64,000 nt of DNA, taken from the NCBI GenBank assembly GCA_002270565.1, contig NQMI01000059.1, forward strand, positions 62,001-126,000, written 5' to 3'. Shown here piece by piece: positions 24,969 to 34,412 of the stretch (within the stretch, counting starts at the first letter, position 1; every line of letters begins with the position of its first letter). The position numbers were made by a program, and so were the translations under genes. The notes beneath the pieces were generated by a model. That model made no database searches, was not told where the DNA came from, and saw only the letters and a program-made list of their open reading frames with translations. Origin of the DNA: Stenocarpella maydis. Lineage: Eukaryota; Ascomycota; Sordariomycetes; Diaporthales; Diaporthaceae.

Positions 24969-26330
24969 TCAGTACCATTTCTCAAGCAGCTCCCGTGAGG
25001 ACGTCACTCGACCGTCCACGACAGCCTTCATGATGCTAAGGCCCTCCATCATCCGTACAGCGGTATAAGGCCGTTGTATGCCGCGGATCAGCGTCCCATG
25101 CAGTCGCGCGCTTCGTCGAATACTTCGACATGCTTGTGAACCAGATAGAGGGACTCTTAGGATCTCGTCGTAGCGTTCTCCGGTGGTACCAAGAGCATAA
25201 TTGTCGACATCACCTGCTGAGTCCATTTGTCAGCCCAAATACCTGCCAACGAATTCAACTACACCGGTTTTTTTTTTTTAGGGGGGGGGGGTTTCAATCA
25301 CTGGGTCTTTGAGCGTTTACGACTGTGTGAAGGGACCGCCGCAGGCTCCTTTGTTTTTAAGGGAATTGTGACCGGATTAAAAACGACACCACCTAATACC
25401 CCCTGTTGCCCATGAAGAAGTCGAGATTCTCAGTTATCCCGAGCGTATAACTAAATATTACAGATAAGAATAGTGTCCTTACCCGCCCGGGTACCAAGTA
25501 CATCAAGCATAAGCAGTGTGCACTTCCAGCACCAGTCGTCCTTGGTTAAAAGGATGACAGTTTCGTGCATTCATGTCACACTGAGGATTGTTTCGGCGAG
25601 CTCTGGCCTGCCAATTGCCGTGGGCACGAACGATGCCTGGTCCCGTGGGCGGTTCGAGGAGCTCCAACTGCCAGGTTATAGGGTGCCCAAGACCAAGCGC
25701 TCCGCGCAACCGGAGCTGGTTGCGACATCTGTAGCTCCTATTTCTCTGGGCCGCGCGTGTCTCGTGATCATCTCAGGTGCCCCAGAACAGGGGTGAAAAT
25801 AGAACATGCCCTCCTCAAGTAATAATAATGGAAGTTAGAGGATTTGCCTCCAGGATCTGGATGACGCCACCTATTCCGCACCCGTCACCGCTGAGATCGG
25901 CCGCCCCCACGAGCACATAAACGAGAAGGCAGTGTGAGAGCTGGCATCCAGCATCAATGGGGGAAAACCCTGCGTCCTCGAGGTTCCCTCCAGGGTAGTC
26001 GGGCGCCGGTGGCACGGCCGGATGTGCCAACTAACACGCCCGCATCCGCCTCGGTGACGATGGCGTGGGCCGTCCCGCGGCGGGAGGCATTTTGGCCCGT
26101 CCCTCGTATGTCGGCTGACATGCCGGCGTTTTCGCGACGGGGACTGTGTTCCCTCAGCGCGGAGGATGTTGCCTGGGCGATGTCCTGGATAAGGGAGATG
26201 CAGGGGGCAGGGGCGTATATGAATGACGAGCGGTTGAGGAGATTCCTGGGCCACCAGTCCGGGTGGGTTTACGCACTGCCATCGGCCAATGCAACAAACC
26301 CTTCGGGAAATAAGAGTGTAGATATCTAAG
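24969..26330 (-). pseudogene. Possible degraded gene of unknown family
   Basis: Minus-strand translation gives several protein-like stretches broken by stops and shifts. One reads LIQDIAQATSSALREH near 26150. A second near 25600 includes RDQASFVPTAIGRPELAETI. A last 85-aa frame (25226-24969) includes GTTGERYDEILRVPLSG and ends RELLEKWY. The order fits one decayed gene with introns, but I cannot name the family. A poly-T/poly-G run and a dispersed repeat sit in the middle (25271-25344). It may also be chance. Confidence 0.25.
25299..25344 (+). repeat. Short dispersed repeat, copy 1
   Basis: CACTGGGTCTTTGAGCG followed by a similar ~28-base tail matches, in inverted orientation, the segment at 33160-33204. 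It is preceded by a T run and a run of 11 G (25281-25291). Confidence 0.6.
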
Positions 26331-27228
26331 CGTGGTCGATGTCTTGTACACGCTAACTCCAAGAATACCTGGCACGCACCATGTACTGAAAATAGTCATG
26401 TCTAACTGGAGGGTTTTGGCTGACACTTCCAAACCCGGAGTACACGATTCAGGTGATAAATGATACAGAGAGCCAAAGCAACGACGAAATGGAGTATGTC
26501 CGTAATTCACGCGTTACAAGATAAAGTCCAGTAATATCCCATGCTGACCGTCCTGCCACTGCCGCCTGGGAACTCCACTAGCTGACTTGTGACATGCTGT
26601 GGTCAGCCACCGATCAATCAAATCTTGCCCCGCAATGATCGAAGCCCAATGTGCACTGTCTCAGGGCCTCCCTTGCCCATGATTGGACATGATCGCCATG
26701 CTGTAATGGGTGATACAGCATCGCTGGGTCGCACCGATACCCCGATGGATCTTGGGTCATCTAACTAGCCCTGCATGCTCCTAGATCAACCCCCAAGCAA
26801 AGCAACGAGTGCAGAACGGCTTGTGTGTGCCGAATCGAGGCACTCAAATCGACACGGGCTGCGGCTGGAACGGAGCCGGCATGCCCGACCGACATTCTGC
26901 GAGGTGCTGAGCTCAGCTTGAAGATCACATGCCGCCACAGCTGAGGTCGAGGCAGCCAGCCCGGCTGGCTGCATGAGGGTGCTGGTCCGGGTAAGACAGG
27001 AAAGCAGTGAGACTCGGGCCAGCCGTGTGTGGCGTAGTACCTTGCGGTTGGTTATAACACGCCCCTTTCCGCCTACTGGCTTGTATCCGAGTCTTCACAC
27101 TCGGGCAAGCCTACGTCCACACGGAGCTGGGAACTGCGTACTCCCGTCACAGAATTGTATCCTGCCTGGAGACTCAGCAGGAATTTTCACCCACCACAGG
27201 CCCGCCCCGTCCACCTCTCGACCAAGAC
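26331..27228. other. Intergenic DNA upstream of the P450 gene
   Basis: No gene recognised. The plus-strand frame 26973-27917 overlaps the P450 in another frame and is Arg-rich, which marks it as a shadow of GC-rich coding sequence. Confidence 0.4.
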
Positions 27229-28668
27229 ATGTCCCATCCAATCCCCCAGCCAAAGGGCCTCCCACTGGTGGGCAACGTCTTGGACGTCAAGCCCTCCAAC
27301 ACCTGGCAGTCCCTGCAGCGCCTGTCCGAGAAGTACGGCGAGATCTTCCAGATCAGGGTGCTCGGCAGCACGCTCGTGTTCGTGGCGGGCGCCGCGCTGG
27401 CCGAGGAGCTCTGCGACGAGAAGCGCTTCCGCAAGTACGTGGGCGGGCCCATCGTCGAGATCCGGCGCGCCGTGCACGACGCGCTGTTCACGGCCTACGA
27501 CCACGAGGAGTCGTGGGGCGTCGCGCACCGCATCATCGCGCCGAGGCTCGCGCCCGGCGCCGTGAGGGAGCGGTGCGGCGACGTGGTCGGCTGCACGGGG
27601 GAGCTGATTGCGAAGTGGAACAAGGGGCCGGGCGGGGCCCCCGGCGGCGTCGACCTGATGGACGAGCTGAACCGCCTGAACCTCGAGGCGACGACGGCCA
27701 CCATGTTCGGCAAGAGGCTCGGCTGCATCGCGGCCGCCGAGGGCCACCCCATGCTGCAGGGCATGGAGGACTCGACCTCGGAGGCCATGAAGAGGCCCAC
27801 GAGGCCGGGGCTCCTGAACTGGCTGCTGTACGGCGGCAAGTTCAGGAGGTCGATCAGGACAATGCGCGAGGACTACGCCGCGGACCTCGTGTCGCACAGG
27901 AAGCAGAACCCCACTGAGCGTCGAGATGTGCTCTGGGCCCTGATGGAGGGCAAGGACGACCAGACGGGCAAGGGGCTCACGGAAAGCCAGGTCATCGACG
28001 AGATAGTGAGCATGCCCATCGGCAGCTCCACGGCGCCCTGCCTGATCGGCACTGAGATATACTACCTCGTGCAGAACAAGGAGTGCATCGCGAGGGCAAG
28101 GGAGGAGCTGGACCGGGTCGTGGGCCCGTGGCCGGGCAGGGCAGGCGAGGGGGCCGCGCAGATAACAGCCGAGCACCTCCCACAGCTCAAGTACATCGAG
28201 GGCGTCGTCCGCGAGTCCCTGAGGCTGAGCTGTGCCGCCCCGGGCTTCAACATCGAGCCGCTGCCCCGGCCCCGGAAGCCGAGCGGCGACGCGGACAAGA
28301 GCCCCGTGCTCCTGGCCGGGGGCAAGTACCAGATCGCGCACGACCAGCCCGTGATCCTCGTCCTGGCGGGCGTCAACCGCGACCCTGCCGTGTTTGACGA
28401 GCCCCTGGCCTTCAGGCCCGAGCGCATGATGGGCCAGCCGTTCGAGGACCTGCCCCCCGGCGTGAAGAAGTGGTACGGGAGCGGGAAGCGGGAGTGCATC
28501 GGGAAGCACTGGGCGTGGCAGTTCAACATGGTCGTCACGGCGATGCTGGTCCGGGAGTGTGACTTCGAGATGGTGGATCCGGGCTGGAGGTTGGATGGAC
28601 ATCAGGACGGCTGGTTCAATTACAGACCTGTCGGTTTTAAAGTCAGAGTCAAGCCAAGGACATCGTGA
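27229..28668 (+). CDS. Cytochrome P450, single exon, unusual I-helix
   Basis: Heme-thiolate monooxygenase of 479 aa without an intron. It starts directly at the proline-rich hinge (MSHPIPQPKGLPLVGNV) and lacks an N-terminal membrane anchor, which suggests a soluble enzyme. The layout resembles the heme domain of CYP505-like fungal P450s, but no fused reductase follows. The K-helix motif is Glu329-x-x-Arg332 (VRESLR). The heme loop is YGSGKRECIGK with Cys423 as thiolate ligand. The I-helix, where most P450s have AGxDT/ET, reads IGSSTAP (264-270). The Thr is kept but the acidic residue is lost. Substrate unknown. It precedes a convergent, broken transporter gene. The coding sequence is strongly GC-rich. 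Confidence 0.9.
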   Translation: MSHPIPQPKGLPLVGNVLDVKPSNTWQSLQRLSEKYGEIFQIRVLGSTLVFVAGAALAEELCDEKRFRKYVGGPIVEIRRAVHDALFTAYDHEESWGVAHRIIAPRLAPGAVRERCGDVVGCTGELIAKWNKGPGGAPGGVDLMDELNRLNLEATTATMFGKRLGCIAAAEGHPMLQGMEDSTSEAMKRPTRPGLLNWLLYGGKFRRSIRTMREDYAADLVSHRKQNPTERRDVLWALMEGKDDQTGKGLTESQVIDEIVSMPIGSSTAPCLIGTEIYYLVQNKECIARAREELDRVVGPWPGRAGEGAAQITAEHLPQLKYIEGVVRESLRLSCAAPGFNIEPLPRPRKPSGDADKSPVLLAGGKYQIAHDQPVILVLAGVNRDPAVFDEPLAFRPERMMGQPFEDLPPGVKKWYGSGKRECIGKHWAWQFNMVVTAMLVRECDFEMVDPGWRLDGHQDGWFNYRPVGFKVRVKPRTS

Positions 28669-28903
28669 TGTGTCAAGAGGACGTCAAAATCGGGCTGAAG
28701 CACATTGCTCCAAGTGTCGGGGGTTGGGACGAGATTCAAAGCGGATGGTTCATCATGTTCACACGGTTGCCAAGGGCCAACGGATTGGGTTGAATGAGGC
28801 TGTAACCCCTTGAACAGATTGATTGTCGTTGGGGCCCACGAGTTTACGCCATTGTAAATCAACTACAATATATGATTGAACCTGAACCGATGACAGACCG
28901 CAT

Positions 28904-30240
28904 CTAGTCCTGCTTGCTGAACATGTCCTGAACTTGCGCGTCACTGGCACTGCCACCGTCTTCGTCAAGGACGTGGCCCTCCTCGGGAGGGGTGACTCCC
29001 CACTTGGCAAGCTCCCGACTTGTGAATGTGCCGTAGTAGTCCACTTCGTCATGCTCGCCTACGCCAGAGACCGGGAAGAGTTTGTTCAGAATGAAGAAGA
29101 TCGTCGCGCTGACAAAAGACGCCTGTTGGGCTGTATCAGTATCACGAGACGTACATGATGCTGGAGTACTGCGTACACTTACCAATGAGGAAAGCCATGT
29201 AGTACAGTTGGTACAATGCCTTCTGCCCGTCCGTATTCCCTCGGGCTGTCAGTACCAGGCCACCTTCCGTGGGAGCCCAGCCACACGGCCAGGCCACCAG
29301 TGCTCTCCAGTTTGCCCCATGGAAGTACCAGTATGATGTGTCATGTGTGCGGTATAGTTAAGTGGCTGAGGCGGATCTTGCCTCTCTAGAGCACCAGGAA
29401 ATCGGTCGCCATAGTGCCAACAATTGGGCTCAGGAAGACCGAGAATGAACTCAGGACGCTGACAAAGGTCGTCGCCCTGTTGATGAGCTGCCAGGGCTGG
29501 CAGATCCAGGCTGCCGAGAAGGTGATGATGGCGCCGCGGCGGATGTCGATATAGCGAGGAAACGGCAAGGTCAATGCCTCCGGCCACGGCACTGCCACAG
29601 AGGTTCTCGAAGCATGCTGTCAGTGCGAACCCAAAGGCAAGGAAGAATACCCCAGCTCTTGCCCTGGACGACCCGTGTCCATTGTCCATCATCACCATCA
29701 ACAAGTACGGGAGGTTCCAGTAGACATCACCATAGATCGTCTGAGAAGCCGCAGTAGTAACTAGACCAATGAAAGAGACGAGGACGCCGACATCCCACGC
29801 AGACAGGATCGTGCCTCCGACATAGTGCCTCGGGCCCTTTGCATAGCGACCAAAATCGCTCGAGTTGGTGATACCCGCGGCGACGCCCCCCCCCCCCCCC
29901 ATCTGATTGACGCCAGCCATCATCAGCCAGGACGAGTTCCTCCACCCGCCAGGCACGTCCTGCCCCCTGCGCCATCAGCGCCCCGACGCCCCCGGCCGTG
30001 GCCAGCGCCCAGGCCATCACGCAGAGCATCCCGGCGTGGGCTCTGTGGTAAAGCAATGAAGATACATATAAGACCCGACCGCCGCATTCGCGAATGCGCC
30101 GGTGAGATTGCAGATGGTTAGTACGGCAGGCTTCCGTATTATCAACTCAAGGATTTGTTTTTGACTGTGATTCCTTACCTGTTGCAAGGCCGACTGTCCT
30201 CCGAATCAAGTGCGATACGCGTCACAAGTCCCACTCAGAA
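28904..30240 (-). pseudogene. Broken NCS1-family nucleobase transporter
   Basis: The remains match the C-terminal half of NCS1 transporters (purine, uracil, allantoin and related permeases of the plasma membrane). In order on the minus strand one reads LYHRAHAGMLCVMAWALATA, ITNSSDFGRYAKGP, FENLCGSAVAGGIDLA, FPRYIDIRRGA, AAWICQPWQLINRATTF and SVFLSPIVGTMATDF. After an intron near 29183-29120 comes the tail ending FSKQD. These blocks lie in different frames, with shifts near 30050, 29950, 29580 and 29350. An in-frame TAG follows TDFLVL. The N-terminal half (about the first five helices) is absent; the aldehyde dehydrogenase gene begins 60 bp away. A run of 15 C (29886-29900) encodes five Gly in the reading frame. 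Several shifts could be sequencing errors, but the missing half and the stop argue for a pseudogene. Confidence 0.82.
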
Positions 30241-30299
30241 CTGATGAGATGCTATCAACAGCGGGGATAAGTCGACCAAAACGATAAATTAGTATCCAC

Positions 30300-31995
30300 C
30301 TAAAGCTTTGATGGCCTTGTAGTATTTACAAAGACGGACTTGATGTTTGAATAGGCAGAGAGGCCTGCCTCACCCAATTCTCTACCAATGCCGCTCTGCT
30401 TCACACCACCAAAAGGAATCCGCCAGTCGCTATCATTGCTCGAGTTGATCCACACCATGCCAGCCTGGATCTTCTTAGCCACGGTATGGGCACGTGCCAG
30501 GTCGGTGGTAAACAACGCGCTCCCCAGGCCGTACTGGCTATTGTTGGCGAGGGCCAAGGCCTCCTCCTCGGTCCCAAAGCGGGAGATGACAACAAACGGG
30601 CCGAAGACCTCCTCCTGGAAGATCCTCATGTGCGGGGTGACGCCGGTGAAGACGGTGGGCTCGACAAAGAAGCCCTTCCCGGCGTCGGACGCGAAGGGCT
30701 TGCCTCCGAGCTCGAGCCTCGCGCCCTCCTTCCTGCCGATCTCGGCATATGCGAGGACCCTGTCGAGCTGGGCCTTGGAGACCTGAGGCCCCTGGAACGT
30801 GCTCTCGTCGAATGGGTCTCCGACCTTGGAGATCTTGGTCACCTGCTCTAGGAACTTTGCCAGGAACCTGTCGTACACCGCGTCCTGGACCAGGATCCTC
30901 GACGTTGCGGAGCAGACCTGGCCCTGGTTCGACATGATGCCCGCGTGGGCCCACTGGGCCGCCAGGTCCAGATCTGCGTCGTCGAACACGACCAGCGGGC
31001 TCTTGCCGCCCGTCTCGAGCGTGATGTTCTTGAGGTTGACGCTCGCCATCTTCATGATGTGCCTCGCGGTGGCGGTCGAGCCGGTGAAGGCGATCTTGTC
31101 GACGTCCGGGTGCGAGGTGAGGGCCGCGCCGGCAACAGCCCCGAGGCCGTTGACGATGTTAATCACCCCGGGCGGGAACCCGGCCTCGGCCACGAGGCTA
31201 GCGAAATATAGGATTGAGAGCGGTGTCTGCTCTGCTGGCTTGAGGACCACGGTGTTGCCGCAGGCCAGGGCGGGGCCGAGTTTCCAGGCCGCCATTGCCA
31301 ATGGATAGTTCCAGCTGTTTGTCCAAAATTCGTGAGCCCCACTTTCAGCCCCAAGGGCCCAATAAATATCACGAGCGTGGCATTATGAATGAAAGGGGGG
31401 CGAGGACTACCCTGATGAGCTCCCGCTCACAGGCGATCTGACGGGATGATCTGGCCGCATACCCCGACTGGCTCTCGGACAGTATAGGCAAACCTGTTGG
31501 GCGTCGTCTCGATGACTTGCCCAAATACCTTATCCGCAAAGCCAGCGTAATACCTCAAGGTCTCGACCGCCTCGGTCAGGTCGTCGTTGAGCGAGACTGA
31601 GTACGGCTTCCCGTTGTCCCAAGTCTCTATCGTGGCCAGGGTCTCCCGGTGCTCGTCCATGAGCTGGGCAAGACGCCCGAGGAGCTTGCCGCGGTCGGTG
31701 GCAGGCAGATCTCGCCAGCTTGGATGCTGAAATGCCTCCCGTGCTGCTCGCACAGCCTTGTCGACATCCTGGCTCGTTGCTGCAGAAACTGAGACGATTT
31801 CTTGCTCGTTCCTATTCCAGAGTGATGTTAGCAACAGATGCTGCGGGACTGAGCGAAGGTGGATGCACCCTACGTAGGATTGATGCTAGCTATCTTTCCA
31901 CCATCCGAGGATGCCACCCATTTGTTGTTTATGAACAGTCCTGTTGGTTGGAGGTATGTTCGCCCGTTGGGGGCAGTGAGCTCTATTGAGGCCAT
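30300..31995 (-). CDS. Aldehyde dehydrogenase with peroxisomal SKL end
   Basis: NAD(P)-dependent oxidation of aldehydes to acids. I assemble exons 31995-31874, 31811-31443 and 31314-30300, giving 501 aa, the normal size. The start is [14 protein letters not shown]. The first intron (62 nt) joins SINPT to NEQEIVS. The second joins CGQIIP to [16 protein letters not shown]. Catalytic Cys298 lies in GQVCSATSR and the general base Glu264 in LETGGKSP. The C-terminus is RPSKL, a canonical type 1 peroxisomal targeting signal. The second intron needs the rare donor GTCAGA at 31442. A better donor, GTGAGC at 31430, would insert four residues into the conserved IPWNYP block. Neighbour of the copper amine oxidase, and divergent from it. 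Confidence 0.9.
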
Positions 31996-33124
31996 GGGGG
32001 ACCGTCAAGAGGGAGTCAATCTGTATACTCGGGCTTAAGCGAGTGTGACCTTCCTGTGTGATACAAAACAATTCCAATTGAACGATGAATGGCGAAGGCG
32101 TGGGTTTTGGAGCGGTGTGGCCACTGGATCTTGGGGACCAACGCTGAAGGCCACGTCGAGTTTTGGATATGTATTCCTTCTAACTTTGAATGGAACCAAA
32201 TAGGAAAGTAAATGCGGCGATAGACTATCTAGGAATGAGTTCCCCCATACCCATGCATGAGGCCGACGCTTCACACATCATGGTAGGCGAAGATGGCTCT
32301 ATGTTCGTGTCAACTCTAGCCCGTGCGAGGGTCGTTAGCGTCTTGCCCTCCTACCATAGGGCGGGCATACACAGTTAATACCTAGCCTTAACAAGATAGG
32401 AAAGAAAATCGACCATGTTGCCGTTGTGTGGTGATAAGCTGTCGGCGGGTCAGCGTCGGCCCGGAAGAACTCGGGAGTTAGGCTGAGATTATGCCAGCAA
32501 AGTTGTCGCCGGCCCAAACGGGAAAGAAATTCGGCCAAAGCTTGATCGTGGGCGCTTATCACGAGACTTTTACCCCGCAACTCGAATCTTCCAATCACGC
32601 CGGCGTGTACGTAAATTAGAACTAGCAAGTAGGTAGACTACCCTATCCGCCACAACAACCACGCCAGTATTAGCCAGTCGTAACTGAGGGTGGCGAAGAA
32701 AGATAGAGAAGCCAGGGATGTCTCAAGCGCGGCCTTGAGACGAGTTGGGAAAAGCAACGGAATATAGGTACCTAGGTAGCAAGCCAGCGTGCTCTTTGGG
32801 TCTGGAGAAGGCGACGGCAACTGATCTTGGACGATGGCTGCCGCACCTCCAACCGAATAAAGCGTTCTCCCATGTTGAGTGTATCCCTTTGGAATAACTA
32901 GTAAACGCCACGGGCGAAGACTCAGAATGAAGCGCGCCACTGGGTCTGGTCGAAACTACAGATCAGGCCGCCCAAGATGCACGCGAGCTCACCTACTTCG
33001 GCCACGAGTAGGCACTCTCATGAAAGTTCAGCATACCGAGCATGCTATTCATCGCCATATCCGTCCTGGGCACCTACTTGGTTTCATTTTTAGTCCCGTC
33101 ACAATCCCCCCCTCTTTTCTTTTC

Positions 33125-33157
<33 letters not shown>

Positions 33158-33158
33158 G
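33125..33158. repeat. Oligo-T / oligo-A palindrome
   Basis: Sixteen T followed directly by eighteen A. It adjoins a copy of the dispersed repeat, just as the other copy adjoins a T run and a G run. Confidence 0.75.
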
Positions 33159-33159
33159 C

Positions 33160-33204
33160 TGCGGTGGTCGCTTAATACAGTCATAAGCGCTCAAAGACCC
33201 AGTG
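33160..33204 (-). repeat. Short dispersed repeat, copy 2 (inverted)
   Basis: The reverse complement matches 25299-25344 over about 45 bases with a few changes; CACTGGGTCTTTGAGCG is exact. Confidence 0.6.
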
Positions 33205-34412
33205 TTAGATAAGAAATACAATACTGATAACAACACAATAGTTTGGCCCTCTAGTTACCTACGTAATGGTGTACATAGTATGATTATCTAGTTAATGTGT
33301 ACTGCACATTGCTAGTATCTTCTTTTTCTTGCCAATCAAAGCTAACCCGGTCCCTGCCGATATGCACGGTGTAGTCGCCATCTCTGGGGTCACCGTTGGT
33401 TGTCACAGTGGGAATTTGTGTGTTCGAGGGCAGTCACACGTGTTTGGCTACACACGACGCAGCGCTGCGTATTATCAAGGCGCGGAACGGGGAGCTTGTC
33501 CTTTCACCCGTATCGCCCCAGGAAGGTTGTGGTGTGTGCTCCATGCTTTGAAATATCTAGTATATAATCCTTTCTTACTAGATTTGGAAGGCTGCGATGC
33601 CGATATACAAGTGAATAAATAATTGAGACGCATCGATTGCCCACGTCACGTTGACCGCACAGTCGGGTCCGATAACGTGTGGGGAAGCTCCCTGTGTACC
33701 AGGACCAGCCCATTATGCGCGTCGCGCATATCGAGGGCCTAGTCGCTTTGGCTTGAAGGGCACAGTGGTCGATTTTCTTGCCCGATCCGGAATGTACAGC
33801 CCCCATGTGCGAGTCAAGGCGCGGCACCGTCTCCGGTCCAGTCCCGATCCAGCGTACCGAGTCCCGACTCGCACAGGCCAGAGGGATGCTGGGCCAAACC
33901 TTATGTCGAAGGGTCTTGCATCAGGGTAGTTTGGGTTGCACGGATGGCGAGATCCTCACCGAAGTGGTTCACCGTTAGTCGGCAATGTGATCCTGGTGAA
34001 TCGGCTTGTGGACCCCCAGCTAGAATTTAGTGTCCATGATATCGCCCACGGTTGAGTCTATCTTAGGGCGAATTAATGCTGTCACAGGTTCCCTGCAGCA
34101 GCTAGACCCAGTATCATCCCGAGTTATCCATACAAGCACGTGGAATGATTCTGGCTATAAGTACAACGAATAAGTAAGTGGGCATGGTCGTGGATTCTTT
34201 CTGCCCTGCTTCCCCCAGGTCTTATATTAGACATCTTCAAACCAGTCGTTAAATTCCAACTTGTATCGTTTGCGCACCCTGGCCAACGTCAACCAGCCCT
34301 TCAGGCACAACTGGGACACCAACCTAACTTCTAAGCTATCAACAATCGACCTTGGTCGACTCCCACCAGGACACCCGTATGGCACAGTCGCTCAGTCCAG
34401 AAAGCCGTCACC

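Larger units (their letters stand above)
31996..34412. promoter_or_regulatory. Shared upstream region of ALDH and amine oxidase genes
   Basis: About 2.4 kb between two divergent starts with no recognised gene, so it is the likely place for both promoters. It also holds an ACCTAGGTA motif near 32768, a T16/A18 perfect palindrome at 33125-33158 and one copy of a dispersed repeat. No defined operator can be named. Confidence 0.35.

Noticed and set aside
26973..27917. 314-aa plus-strand open frame overlapping the P450
   Set aside because: Arg-rich out-of-frame reading of the P450 exon, with no domain.
27187..28602. 471-aa minus-strand open frame
   Set aside because: Mirror frame of the GC-rich P450. 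Its Arg/Leu/Pro/His-rich composition is typical of an antisense shadow.
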